DNA from: Phaeodactylum tricornutum CCAP 1055/1
Lineage: Eukaryota; Bacillariophyta; Bacillariophyceae; Surirellales; Neidiaceae
Reading direction: 5' to 3'
DNA length: 64,000 bases
NCBI RefSeq assembly: GCF_000150955.2
Contig: NC_011680.1
Location: forward strand, 785,926 to 849,925
The notes below the pieces were generated by a model. That model ran no database searches, was not told the DNA's origin, and worked only from the letters and a program-made list of their open reading frames with translations. Below are positions 33,158-44,200 of this stretch, piece after piece. A program made the position numbers and the translations under genes. The first letter of the stretch is position 1; every line of letters begins with the position of its first letter.

Positions 33158-35092
33158 TCAATCAAATTCCTTTTTGGAATCGTACAAGACCAGAAAAGCC
33201 GTTGCCCCCAAAACATTGATGAAGGCGTTCAGCCCGAACACAAAGGTCCAATCTTGCTGCGTCCAATCCAGCACTTGACCTGTGAAGTACACCCCAAAAG
33301 TTCCGACCAATACCGCTGGTAAACTCGTTACACTGTACAACAGACCGGCCCATTTGGGACCTGCTTTTTCTTGATTGCCAGCTTCAAAGCCTGCGGCGTT
33401 GAAAGATGACAAACCGACCGATACAGTCAGAAAGGCTTGGGCGATGGTAGGGTCTTCAGGAATATGAAGCGCTAGGACACCGAGCGCTAATGCTGGACCG
33501 TACAGTCCAATGCTTTGAAAAACTTTGCGAATCAGGCTTAAGCGTTCTTCGGAAGGCTCCATCTTGCGAATAATGGCGTCGGCGACGTTACCGGCGAGAA
33601 GGCCGCCGATAATGGCTGCGATGCTGGGTAAAATGGACAAGAAGGCAGAATCCCGTACCCCAATCTCGTACTGTTCGGAATAAAATGTAGGTGTCCAGGC
33701 CAACGAGTTGTAGAGGCTCCAGTTCTTGGAACAGTGCGCGAGTAGCATTGCCCAGACGCCAGGGCTTTCAAAGAATCCGCGAAAGGGAGCGTCCCGAAAG
33801 ACTTGCGTGGACTCCTGAAACCTTTCTGTAATGGTCTTTTCTGTGAGGGATGCGGTTGACTTGGCATCCGTCGAAGCAAGCGAGGGCAATGGGAGAGACC
33901 CCATTTGATCCGTAGGTAAGTCGGATTGCTTGGAGGATGGTGCATCCTGCGCAAATAGCAGCCACGGAATAAGGGCGATCAAACCTACACCACCGTAGGT
34001 GTAGAATAAGCCGCGCCAACCACCCGTAAGATCAACGACCGCCGGTGACAGTAGATACGCCAACACCGTGCCAGTCTGGAATCCGGAAAACATGGTAGCC
34101 AGGGCCACACTTTTTTCTTCCGGATCCGTCCAGGTCGACAATAGTCGCTGCATGGTAGGTAAAACTACGCTTTCGGCAGCTCCCACCATGGCACGAACCA
34201 GCAAGATGGGCAGCAAACTCTCCATTCCCGTGCTCCAAGGCGTCGCAATTGTGGCTAGACTCCAAACTGTAATTCCGCATGCCATAATCGTACGGGGCGA
34301 CGCGTTTGCGACAATGAGTCCGGCGGGAAGAATCATGAGCCCATAGCCGATACTGAAAAAGCTCGAAATGGAACCTTTGAAAGTGTCCGTATAACCAAAT
34401 TCGGCTGACATGGGGATAATTGCAACGGACATGGCGACCCGATCAAGTGCAGAGAGGACGGCAATAACCCAGAGTAGGGTGAGCATACTGAGCTTGGCAC
34501 GTCCCGGGGTGCCCACCACTCGTAGCGGTTCAAAAGGAGTGGATTCTTCTCCAGTACTGGTAGCGAGGCTGGAAGTACTCGTGTTCGCCGTCCCGTCATC
34601 CTCTAAAAACGTCTTTTTGGCGATTCCACTCGGGGAATCGTCCGTATTTAGCGTCATGTAGAGAGTGGTGGGCATTCTGGTGATTGATGAGTAAGAAGAC
34701 TCCAAAAGACTGTGTCGTTGAACATGAATGCTGTTACGGAACGTGTTTTGGGACAGTGGAATGATCGACGTCGTCGAGGTCGGCCTCAATAGCAGCGACG
34801 AGCTTTTTCTGTACCTCACTATCGAGCTTTCCTTTCGTGCTGTCGGCAGCAAAGCAAATCCCTGGGCGACTCCAACTCTTTGGATTGTTCCCCTTTTTCC
34901 GTACCAACCACCACCGCGAGATAAGTAGTCATTGTAAAGTGACGAGACATCTAGCACGAAGAATACGACGAGCCAAAATCCTCCACGAGTGAAAAGAGGG
35001 CGATGTGGTTTACTGGTAGTGCTCCGTTGAGCAGTCCGAGATCTCGAGGACGGACACAGGTCCGTATCGTCGGACAGAATATTTAGTTTCAT
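33158..35092 (-). CDS. Major facilitator transporter, SLC17/PHT4 anion-transporter type
   Basis: 644 aa from the ATG at 35092. The core from about residue 195 has about twelve hydrophobic helices and MFS signatures of the organic anion/phosphate group (ALDRVAMSVAIIPMSAEFGY, GSISSFFSIGYGLMILPAG, AMVGAAESVVLPTMQRLLSTW, SGFQTGTVLAYLLSPAVV). Close relatives known from plants are the plastid PHT4/ANTR phosphate or ascorbate carriers. The ~195-residue N-terminal extension starts with a hydrophobic segment (FWLVVFFVLDVSSLY) followed by Ser/Thr/Arg-rich sequence, which could be a bipartite plastid-targeting leader, although no clear ASAFAP motif is seen. Substrate cannot be read from the sequence. 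Start could be downstream. Confidence 0.85.
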   Translation of the reverse strand: MKLNILSDDTDLCPSSRSRTAQRSTTSKPHRPLFTRGGFWLVVFFVLDVSSLYNDYLSRGGGWYGKRGTIQRVGVAQGFALLPTARKESSIVRYRKSSSLLLRPTSTTSIIPLSQNTFRNSIHVQRHSLLESSYSSITRMPTTLYMTLNTDDSPSGIAKKTFLEDDGTANTSTSSLATSTGEESTPFEPLRVVGTPGRAKLSMLTLLWVIAVLSALDRVAMSVAIIPMSAEFGYTDTFKGSISSFFSIGYGLMILPAGLIVANASPRTIMACGITVWSLATIATPWSTGMESLLPILLVRAMVGAAESVVLPTMQRLLSTWTDPEEKSVALATMFSGFQTGTVLAYLLSPAVVDLTGGWRGLFYTYGGVGLIALIPWLLFAQDAPSSKQSDLPTDQMGSLPLPSLASTDAKSTASLTEKTITERFQESTQVFRDAPFRGFFESPGVWAMLLAHCSKNWSLYNSLAWTPTFYSEQYEIGVRDSAFLSILPSIAAIIGGLLAGNVADAIIRKMEPSEERLSLIRKVFQSIGLYGPALALGVLALHIPEDPTIAQAFLTVSVGLSSFNAAGFEAGNQEKAGPKWAGLLYSVTSLPAVLVGTFGVYFTGQVLDWTQQDWTFVFGLNAFINVLGATAFLVLYDSKKEFD

Positions 35093-36173
35093 TCTCACGA
35101 CTCACGATTGACGACGAACACCGACCTACGGAAGCAAGTGCGTCTCGGTTTGGGAAAGGGGTTCCGCCCAATTTAAGCAATTCTCACGTGGGATTCTAAA
35201 AAGTCGGGCGGTGTCTCAAAAGTTTTTCTAGATAGAACCACACCCTTTCATCACTGTGTTCGACCCTTTGCCAAGACGAAATGAATACTTGCGCGGTCGC
35301 CTTTTTGTCTGGGGGTGCATGTGTTCGGTAGTATCTGCTACATCGCCATCGAAAAGAAGATCGATGATTTTGGTGTGCTCCGAATCGACCTTTAACACGC
35401 ACGAAGTTTGCCCGACGAAATACGAATCAAAAGGTCGCGCCACGAAATGGAAGAACGGTTCCCTATAGATAGGAAAGCGGACAGGCGAATTGGCTCGGAT
35501 CCTTCACTGTCATATGAATGACAAAGTCACCAGCAATCCCATCAACTCTCTTCAGAGGACCGTTGAGAGTGAGCGTGCATCGCGTGACGGTGCACTTAAC
35601 ATTTCGTGAGAAATATCGAATGCTCAGCCCACTTCCGTTCAATACGACATGAAATACAAGGCTGTAATCAACCTTCTATGATTTTTGAGCAGCCTTTCAA
35701 CCATCGCTGACGTGCAATTACACGTTGACTCATCGTCTTTTTGTAGGATTGATTGTTAGTGGTACAAGAGAACAATACTCCATTATTACACTTTTAAGCG
35801 GCAAAATCCAACAATCCGCCTTATTCTCATTCTTTCATACATATATGATTTGACTATACATATGCTTTGTCTCACATAATTCTCCACATTCAAAGGAAAA
35901 CAGCAAATTTTGCTCTCCAAACCATACTCGCATACTCGCCGCTAACATGCCATGTTTGGCAGGTGCTTATTAGAACCAATGCGATGAACAAAAACGGCTT
36001 TAGAAATTCCAAGCAGTTTTCTGGGCCTAATACAACATCTTTTAGGGAATAGCATTGCGGTGCCATTAGTAATTTTTTTGGACTAAACATGTAGACCATC
36101 TCATAAGAAATAAGCGTTCACAATTACATTTTTGTTGTAACCAGCCCCTTCTCCGGAGGTTAACTTCGTCAAC
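35093..36173. other. Divergent promoter region, MFS gene / CHRD gene
   Basis: 1.08 kb without a convincing gene; the open frames are short (71 codons at most) and unrecognised. AT-rich near 35740-35900. It must contain the promoters of the two divergent genes; no defined element is seen. Confidence 0.5.
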
Positions 36174-36626
36174 ATGAATCTCCTTTTCAAGTTATGCATC
36201 ATCGCTTTGCCATTCAGCTCGGCGACTTCTGTCAGGCGTGCCAAATCAAGCAAGCAAGGAAAGAGCCCACGTAAGCCGGCCACCTACTTCTCCGTCCTCA
36301 GTGCGGCGCAAGAACCCAACGGCTGCGAATCGACAGCTCTCGGAAACGCTGTGGCGACGTTCTTCGAGGACCAGCTCTGCGTCGCTGTCAGCTATTCGGG
36401 CCTCTCCGGCCCCGAGCTCTTTAGCCACATTCACGGCCCCGCTCCGATTGGCGAAGAGAATGCCGTTCTGTTTACCCTTTCCACGGGTACCATCAAGAAT
36501 GACTGCTTTACGCTCGATCATGCGCTGGAGCGCCAGTTGAAGAAGGGTCTCTTGTACTTTCACGTGCATTCGGAGCAGTGCCCCGGCGGCGAGATTCGTG
36601 GGCAGATATTTGCCAATGTGATTTAG
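36174..36626 (+). CDS. Secreted CHRD-domain protein
   Basis: 150 aa, ATG at 36174. N-terminal signal peptide (MNLLFKLCIIALPFSSATS) followed by a short basic linker and one CHRD domain filling the rest. CHRD marks are FSVLSAAQEPNG at the start, SGPELFSHIHGPA in the middle and LYFHVHSEQCPGGEIRGQI at the end. CHRD domains occur in animal chordin, which binds BMPs, and as single domains in many bacterial and algal exported proteins of unknown function. No ER-retention or membrane anchor, so export to the cell surface or a vacuole is likely. Three Cys of the mature protein could pair. The His pair in HIHG/HVHS is conserved in the family (from memory) and might bind metal. Confidence 0.88.
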   Translation: MNLLFKLCIIALPFSSATSVRRAKSSKQGKSPRKPATYFSVLSAAQEPNGCESTALGNAVATFFEDQLCVAVSYSGLSGPELFSHIHGPAPIGEENAVLFTLSTGTIKNDCFTLDHALERQLKKGLLYFHVHSEQCPGGEIRGQIFANVI

Positions 36627-37062
36627 ATATTTCGAGATAGATGTTTTTGCTGTGCCGTGAGGCATCCACCATCACTCTGCTGGACGCAGATGGGGACTCA
36701 AAAGTTAGGATTGTTTTGTTGGTTGCTGTCGGAAATAAAGAAAGAGATAACCATGAAAGTGAAAAGAAAAACAGAACTATTAAAGTATAGGCCGACAAAG
36801 TTGCCATGATTTTTTTGCACTATAACCTTGACTGTCACAGATAACTTATGTTAAAAGTGGACATCCTATTGACTGTGTGGTATATTCCTGTTTATTTTAT
36901 ATTTCCGAGCAATGCGATTCACAGTAACACAAATACCACCTTGCAGTCACTGTCAATTGGTAGACCCCAGAGCACGATCTTCGCAGGGTTGATTGTACAC
37001 AGACATGGTATTTCGGTTTCGAATTCGGAGTACAATTTATTTCATTCTGCTTGACGTCAACC
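36627..37062. other. Intergenic region
   Basis: 436 bases, AT-rich, between the CHRD gene and HMG-CoA lyase on the same strand. Nothing recognisable beyond expected 3' and promoter sequence. Confidence 0.5.
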
Positions 37063-38183
37063 ATGCAAAATTCCCTATGCAAACTTCATAGAGTACCCAA
37101 ATGTACAGGTCCATTCATCCAACAGCAATTTATGCATACCGTACCGACACTTTTGGTTCCACCGCGAGTCAAAATTGTCGAAGTTGGGCCCCGAGACGGC
37201 TTACAGAACGAACCCGTCAGCGTCTCCACGGAGGACAAAATTAAACTCGTACAAAAGCTGGCTCAGGCGGGCTGTCGCTACATCGAAGCTGGAAGTTTCG
37301 TCTCACCAAAATGGGTTCCCAGCATGGCGAATTCATTTCAAACAATGACTAAGTTAAGAGAATGGAAAGAGAAGCAAGGGCCAGAATACGAGCCACTGGT
37401 CTTGTCTTGTCTCGTGCCTAATCTCGCAGGCCTTCACCAAGCGATTCAGGTAAAGGCTGGAGAGATTGCCGTATTTGGATCTGCGAGTGAGACTTTTTCC
37501 AACAAGGTGCGTCTTCCAAGAATTGATATCAAAGTGCGTGCTGCGTGTCCTTGGTTGGGTCTCATCTGATACGATTTTACCTTGTCGCCTAGAACATAAA
37601 CTGCAGTATTGACGAGTCACTGGAGCGCTTCGCGCTGGTCGTTGCCGAGGCCAACACCGCTAGAATTCCCGTGCGAGCCTACTTGTCCTGTGTCATTGGT
37701 TGTCCTTACCAAGGAAGGATCCCACCATTAGCCGTAGCCCAGATGGCGGAAAAATTATTAGCTTTGGGCTGTCACGAATTGTCGTTGGGTGATACGATTG
37801 GGGTCGGGACACCCACAACCACAATCGCGCTGTTGAAGGAACTGCAACACGTCCTGGGGAACGACGTAGACAAACTAGCCGTTCATTTTCACGACACACA
37901 TGGTCAAGCTTTGGCTAACATTTTGGTATCCTTGGAAAGTGGGATCGCGACGGTCGATGCTTCCGTTGCGGGGCTTGGAGGTTGTCCGTATGCCCCTGGA
38001 GCGTCGGGCAACGTGGCGACCGAAGATGTTGTCTACATGCTGAATGGTTTGGGTGTTGAGACGGGGATTGATCTTGACAAGCTTGTAGAGGCTGGTGACT
38101 TCATTTGCGAGGTTTTGGACCGCCCTTCCAGATCTAGGGCAGGGACAGCCATTTCTGCCATACAGAAGCGGAAAGCACCGTAG
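37063..38183 (+). CDS. HMGCL: Hydroxymethylglutaryl-CoA lyase, mitochondrial, two exons
   Basis: Exons 37063-37506 and 37593-38183 joined in phase 0 (AAG|GTGCGT donor, CGCCTAG acceptor), 344 aa. Cleaves HMG-CoA to acetyl-CoA and acetoacetate, the last step of leucine breakdown. First ~25 residues are basic and Gln/Ser-rich, a mitochondrial presequence. Active-site features: GPRDGLQNE with metal ligand Asp45, HFH (His246, His248 metal ligands), SVAGLGGCPY with catalytic Cys279 and GASGNVATED. SCVIGCPYQG is also conserved. No peroxisomal C-terminal signal (ends in KRKAP). ATG at 37063 is the first in the frame. Normal family length. Confidence 0.95.
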
Positions 38184-38247
38184 GGGCTTTTCCAAAGTAC
38201 AAAAGGCGGTACATTTAAAACTTTACATGCTCATTTATGTACATTCT

Positions 38248-40650
38248 TTAATCTCTTTCGTCAAAAATGACACTGCCATCAGCAGCGTAAATGGCTACAC
38301 CTGGTGGCGCCCCGATGCATTCCCTGTCCACAGCTGTAACGTCTTCGGCTGAAAACCGGCACATGACGGCCGTTGCTGGACTGTGGAGAGTAATGGTAGG
38401 ATACAGGTCTTCCGCGGATGGAACCAGTAGCGACAGAATCTGGCTATTTGAAGCTTTGTTAGAGTCGTATCCTATTGCCTCATCTTCCTCGGAATCAAAG
38501 CTCGGAGTCATGACTGCTGCTGCGCCCAAACCTGCAACCGGGGAAACTGAAGGGATCACCAGTACACCATTCACATTCAGAATAATCCTTGCAGTAACCA
38601 TGACACCATCCCAGGTTTCCAAGGCGGAATCTTCATCCAAAAACGCGAGACATCCTACGGTAGTACCTTCTCCGTAAGCGCTTTGCCGCGGATCAATCGG
38701 TGTGCACCATTGTCCTGCTGCCAAGATTTGTCCCGTTGAACAGAGACCAGCAGAGCCTTGCCAGGCGCCCACAAGGGTATTCGGCGGCATTTCGGCGGTC
38801 GCCAAACCAATCGACAGCGTCACCATACTCGAAGAAGGCGGTGTGGTCCCAGTAACAGGCCGGGGCAATACGGTTATTTCCGAGTACACGAAGCTATTGC
38901 GCAATATCGCCACTGCACTCCGAACATTGCAATACAACATGGACCCGACTTTGGTCGCCACGTGCTTTCCACACGTCAGTTCAATCCCGTGCGTATCCTG
39001 ATCGTCAAAGACGGCAAGCTTCTTGCCGCCGCTGAGCAATTCTGCCATGCCGCGAGTGCGTTCGTCGGAGCTCTCTAGGCCATCGTAAACACGAAGTTTG
39101 TCCCTGGCGTTGAAAATGGCATCATCCACGCGGCGACACCATTGTGCCATGACCGTTTGTCTAGAGTGTGGTGTGGATGGGAAAGATTGGGGAGTGCACA
39201 GGAACGAACTGCTGCTGCTATCCTCCAAGTCGTCCAAGGAGGGTGATTCTAAGGGCCGAGATATTCCCAGTCGAACGCTGTCGTCGAAACTAACCGAGCG
39301 AGTCCGCAAGTCAAATGCGTCAAAATTCAGCGATTGTTCACCGTCGTTGGCTTCCAGAGCGATTCCCTGACTAGGGGCTTCCACGGTCGCCACGAAGGGG
39401 CGCAAGGAAACATTATAGTGCATTGACCGCTGGACGCGAGACTTGGCGTGTTGTGTCAAACCACCAGTATCGTCCGATGTTTCGGTGTAGTCGACAAGCC
39501 GAGCGGCTGCGTTGATGGCGCTGAGCTTCTCAAGCGTTTTTTGGTTGAGCGCGGTAGCCTGTTTGGGAGCACGTTTGCGCGAAAAGAGACCGCCAGTGTG
39601 CTCACCACCACCGGTGCGCAACGAAGCGTTGGATACGGAAGTGTGTCCAGCTAAATTGGCCGCTGAAAGTCGATGCAAAGCCAGACTACTAGCGGACCCG
39701 ACACCAGTTGCAACACTTTGTATGCCTCCCACCAGCGCTTCACTGGTCTTGCCCATGGCGTTGAATTGTAACGAAATGATGGTTTCCAAAAGCTGCAATG
39801 GATTGAAGTTGGTGACCCCGTGCCAAAGGCCTTGCACTAGACGACCTAGAGCCGACACAATATGGTTCAAGACTGCAACGGAAAGTTTGACCGTTGCGAA
39901 AGTTGAGTCAAGTGCTGTGTCACCGATGGCGTCGACAACGTCAATCAGTACGGACAATGGCACGTTGTGAAAGAGCAAGTCGATTGCATCGTTCACGAGT
40001 TTCAATCGATTGGGAGCGTGCTGAAGTTCGACGATACAACCAGTTGGTTCCACGAATGTTTCGGGATCAACACGATGTTTTTGCAGCTCTTGCCATTTTT
40101 CTGCTTGTGTTGTTCGTATCTCCTGAGCTTTTTCGTAGGCTTCCCAGCAATAGTTGCGCAGGGGTAGCGGATGGGCGAAAATGGCGTGTGAAAGTTTGTC
40201 TTGAGCCCATCTTCGACGCCGTTCCTGCAACACGTTTTGAAAGACTTCGCTTCTAGACTCGTCCGTATCGTATTCCATGACGGGAGTAGCACCGGGGGAC
40301 AAAGCCATGAGCGCGGGTGTCAAGGGTGTCGCAATACTCCAGGAGCAAAGTTCATTGTCATCGATGTCGTGGTCGAGCTCCACACCTACCGCCCAGGAAT
40401 CGGCAGGGGTTGGAACGTCCAACGAGTCCCAAGTTGGATAGGAGAAAGTTGGGGCGTTTGTCGTCAGCGAAGCTACATCAGACAGTGTCAAGAAGCTTGC
40501 AATGTTACGGACAATCAAGGACGCCGCCGCGATCCCGTCATCTTCAGGCTGCAACGCCCCCACCGGTGCCGGAGTTGGAGCATATCTTCCACCGCCCGAT
40601 ACTCCCGCGAGGAGATCCGCGGTTGCGGGAGTTGTACGGGAGCGTCTCAT
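38248..40650 (-). CDS. Large protein with C-terminal SPRY-like domain, function unknown
   Basis: 800 aa, ATG at 40650, no intron. The N-terminal part has a short F-box-like or helical piece (ASFLTLSDVASLTTNAPTF), a helical region with hydrophobic stretches (AIDLLFHNVPLSVLIDVV; LSVAVLNHIVSALGRLVQGL) and a Ser-rich linker. The C-terminal 250 residues resemble a SPRY/B30.2 fold: SFVYSEITVLPRPVTG ... MVTLSIGLATAEMPPNTLVG ... GLCSTGQILAAGQWC ... TVGCLAFLDEDSALETWDGV ... ILNVNGVLV, where the YSEI, SIGLA and NVNG motifs are typical. SPRY domains bind protein partners, so an adaptor or ubiquitin-ligase role is possible but not shown. Starts 649 bases from the RAD16-like stop codon. Confidence 0.75.
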   Translation of the reverse strand: MRRSRTTPATADLLAGVSGGGRYAPTPAPVGALQPEDDGIAAASLIVRNIASFLTLSDVASLTTNAPTFSYPTWDSLDVPTPADSWAVGVELDHDIDDNELCSWSIATPLTPALMALSPGATPVMEYDTDESRSEVFQNVLQERRRRWAQDKLSHAIFAHPLPLRNYCWEAYEKAQEIRTTQAEKWQELQKHRVDPETFVEPTGCIVELQHAPNRLKLVNDAIDLLFHNVPLSVLIDVVDAIGDTALDSTFATVKLSVAVLNHIVSALGRLVQGLWHGVTNFNPLQLLETIISLQFNAMGKTSEALVGGIQSVATGVGSASSLALHRLSAANLAGHTSVSNASLRTGGGEHTGGLFSRKRAPKQATALNQKTLEKLSAINAAARLVDYTETSDDTGGLTQHAKSRVQRSMHYNVSLRPFVATVEAPSQGIALEANDGEQSLNFDAFDLRTRSVSFDDSVRLGISRPLESPSLDDLEDSSSSSFLCTPQSFPSTPHSRQTVMAQWCRRVDDAIFNARDKLRVYDGLESSDERTRGMAELLSGGKKLAVFDDQDTHGIELTCGKHVATKVGSMLYCNVRSAVAILRNSFVYSEITVLPRPVTGTTPPSSSMVTLSIGLATAEMPPNTLVGAWQGSAGLCSTGQILAAGQWCTPIDPRQSAYGEGTTVGCLAFLDEDSALETWDGVMVTARIILNVNGVLVIPSVSPVAGLGAAAVMTPSFDSEEDEAIGYDSNKASNSQILSLLVPSAEDLYPTITLHSPATAVMCRFSAEDVTAVDRECIGAPPGVAIYAADGSVIFDERD

Positions 40651-41299
40651 GGCATTCCAATACGAAGGACCTGTGGGTAACGATTATAGAATTCGCGATG
40701 GAACAGCGATCGAGATCAGTATACCGGTCTGTCTGTGTGCACAACGAGTCCGATTGCGTTCGGAAATGCCGACGCAGACAGACAGTATACACTGGTAGTT
40801 AGAAATTTGATTCACAGTGACAATATCACGTTCGCCGGAAAATGGATGTCAGCCAGGTCGGCATTCCATTTTACTGTTAATAGCGGTATTACATTTGTTT
40901 ACATTAGGCTATATGGATCGATAGATAATGACCTCGGTTGAAAAGCATATGCTAGGAAATGAAAGTTGTCACAGGAAAGCATCGCTACACGAATATCCGG
41001 CTTGTCTGCAAAGGATTAGGAACAAAACCTTTCAAAAGCCGGGGAGGACATTGTCTAGATGATACCAATTTCCTCGACAAAGGACGACCTCAAGAGGGAT
41101 ATACTGCTTATTCATTCAAGGTCATCGACGTTGGAAGATTTTTCTTGGGGAAGGTTCCAAAGGTGTCTCTCACAATACTACCTAGCAAACGTCGTTTTAG
41201 ACGTCCGAGGATTTTATTGTGATTGTACGTTCCAAAGTTCCTACTAATGCAAATGCCATTTGTTATCATAACTCATAATTCCCTGGCTATAACTAAAAC
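40651..41299. other. Intergenic region
   Basis: 649 bases; an 87-codon ATG frame at 40959-41222 is basic and low in features and is not called. Nothing else recognised. Confidence 0.5.
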
Positions 41300-44200
41300 T
41301 CAAGTAAAAAGGGCTTTCATATCGTGTACCGTCAACATTTTCAAAGAGCCAGCATCTCGGCCCACGGTACCGTCGAACACCAACCTTTTCTTTTCCTGCA
41401 GTTGCAACACGCGCTCTTCCACAGTGCCCTCCGCAATGAATCGCACAGCGCGAATTGGACGGTACTGTCCGAGACGATGAGTACGATCAATTGCCTGCAT
41501 TTCTGCAGCTGGATTCCACCAATTATCTAACAGATACACTTCCGAAGCGACGGTCAAGTTCAGTGCAACACCGCCAGCCTTCAGCGACATGAGTAAAACT
41601 CGGACGCTCGGATCTTCTCGGAATGCTTGAAGGGTAGCATCGCGAGACTTGACGTCCATTCCACCGTGCAATATTCGAACCCCGAGACCTAAGTCAGCTA
41701 AGCAGGGATCGGAATGGATGCGCCAGCGAGTGAGGTCCAGCATGTTGACGAACTGGGAGAACACGAGGGCTTTGCTACCTGGCCGACCCTTGCGCATAGC
41801 AACGAGCTCTTGGACCAAGACCTCAATCTTCGACGATGTGGCGAACTCGGCTAGATTGATCCGTCGTAAAATAGAACCCGAAGGAACATGCTGCAGCTCT
41901 TTCAACGACGGAATTGATGAACAATCGACACTTTTCTGCGACTCTCTGACACCATACGCGAGCGTACCGTCATCCACTGGTGCTTCAGTACTCGCCTGGT
42001 TGAGGTCGATGGAAAAGGGGGATTGGCAGGAAGGGCACGGGGTGCTCCCACCACCGGCGCCGGTGAGGTATTCAACCACACACTCACGGCAAAAGCCAGA
42101 ACCGCAACAAGAGCTGACGACACGCTCCGTTGGAGATTCATGACAGATATCACAGTCCACCGATCCGTTCGCGACTGGAGCTCCCTGCTCCAATCGCCGC
42201 TTCTCGGTATTCTTTTTAGAGTGAACAATCATGTACGGATGATCGACCGCTTGGCGCATTTTTGTCAAAAGATCGAAGATGTGCGCATAATTGTTCAGCA
42301 AGGTTCCTTCATCAACGTAGTCATTAAAGGAAGCCTTAGTGTTCATGTAGAGAGCATCGTAAAAATCTTGCTCGACTGGATGTAGACGAATGGGTCGAAT
42401 CGTCACCAGTCGTGGCGGCAAATTCATATCTTCTGCCCGAGTTTCTTTCGTTCTACGTAGCAAGGATTTGTCGAGAACTTCGTTCTTCAATTTGAACATA
42501 GCTCGACGTCCGTCACCGCTGTACCCATCTCGCTGAATAGGATTCAGGACGTACCGGTTAAAATGTGCGTAATGTGAAAAGGCGTGGTGACTACAGTCCT
42601 GGCACTTGCCGTCTTTGATGCGGTAATGAATTGATTTGCAATCGCATCCTTTCGCTTTGCAGAAGTAATGCGCCATGGGATCGATTCGGAGAAAGCGAAT
42701 CAACGAGTACAATTCTCCAACACGGTTCTGGAGTGGCGTTCCCGACAGACACCAACGATGAATAGCCGACAGTGAGAACGCAGAAGCGGCAGTTTGACTC
42801 GATCGTGATTTAATAAAATGGGCCTCGTCAAGGATAATTCGCCACCAACAGAAGCTGTGGAGCACACTAAAGCGCGAACCCACCATGGCTTCCTTCATCA
42901 ACTCATTCATATCGATATCATTAATGGGATCGCTTGCTTTCCCTTCGGAATCTGATTCAGACGACCCCTCATTATCGAATTTCTTCTTGCCTTTCTTGCC
43001 CAACGTTTTCTTTTTCCCGGTCTTTTGCTTTTTGACATTGTCCATCGCTTTGCGTTGCTTTTCGCAAGCGCGATCCAGCGCACTCTCATGAGACGATTCT
43101 CGTTGGCTCACTGTCCGTTTCTTGGCGACGGATTTAAGTTTCGCAGCGGTCACTGGCGGAATATCTTCATCGGATGAGTCGCTGTCTCCCCCCTCGCTAA
43201 CAAAGCCGAAGCTGCTTTCATCGTTGTCGTTACGCCCCTCCCGACCCCATTCCTTGAGCGTCTTGGACATGCGTTTCGAAGCTTTTGAAGCTGCTGATCG
43301 CGATGGACGGCCTGATTGCGGCGGAGTTGCCAGAAACGGTTCGTCCAACGAAAGTTCACTGTCGGATTCGTAGTCTCCCGAACTCTTTACCCGAATTGTT
43401 CGTCTCGTCGCCTGCTTGGTTTTTGCCACACTCTTGGTGGACAAATGCTTCTTTGTTGGGGTCAGAGGCTTTTTAACCTTATCTTTCTTGCCCCTTGCAC
43501 CACCAATACCACGATTGGTATTACCCCGACCACTACCGTTCTCGTCCCGATCACGGGCACGATGTTGACGTGCTTGCGCTTCGGTACGCTCAGCGCCATC
43601 TCCACAAAAGTACTTGAGATGAACTCGCAGCTTGTCGACTTTGAACTTGCCCCCACAATTGGGACAGCTGATTTTATTGGGCGACATCATTTTGCGAAAA
43701 TCCTGTTCCAAAACCTGGTACGTGGTGAGCACAACATCGTATTTTTGCATCAGTTCGGGTGGCATATCCGTAGCCCGATTTGGACCATGATATATGCCCA
43801 CCGACAGGGTATCTAGCTCGGTAAACTTTTCGATCTCGGTTTTCCACTGATGCAGGGCAATGACGGGACAGACCACGAGGGTGCCGGCGCGAGCCGCGGC
43901 ATACTTGTGGGGACGCATCTTGGGCGGAACGTTGCACATGTCCATTTCGTGCTTCCAATCCGAGACTGCTCGGTTCCAAAGTGTCTCTTCCAACTGCCGT
44001 TCGGTGACATCGGGAAGTGAGGGCGGATGTTTAGCTCCGGGACGACTGTGCTGTAGTTTTGGACGATTGTCCAGCACGGTAGCGATTGTTTGCACTGTTT
44101 TCCCCTAGATAGAAAGGAATAAAAAGGTCAGGTTAGGCAAAAGACGTTTGGTGGACCCGAACGACGCACAGCAGGTACAGCGCAATAAAGTTTTCCGTGG

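Noticed and set aside
40959-41222. 87-codon ATG frame downstream of the RAD16-like gene
   Set aside because: Basic, featureless, no family and no other support.
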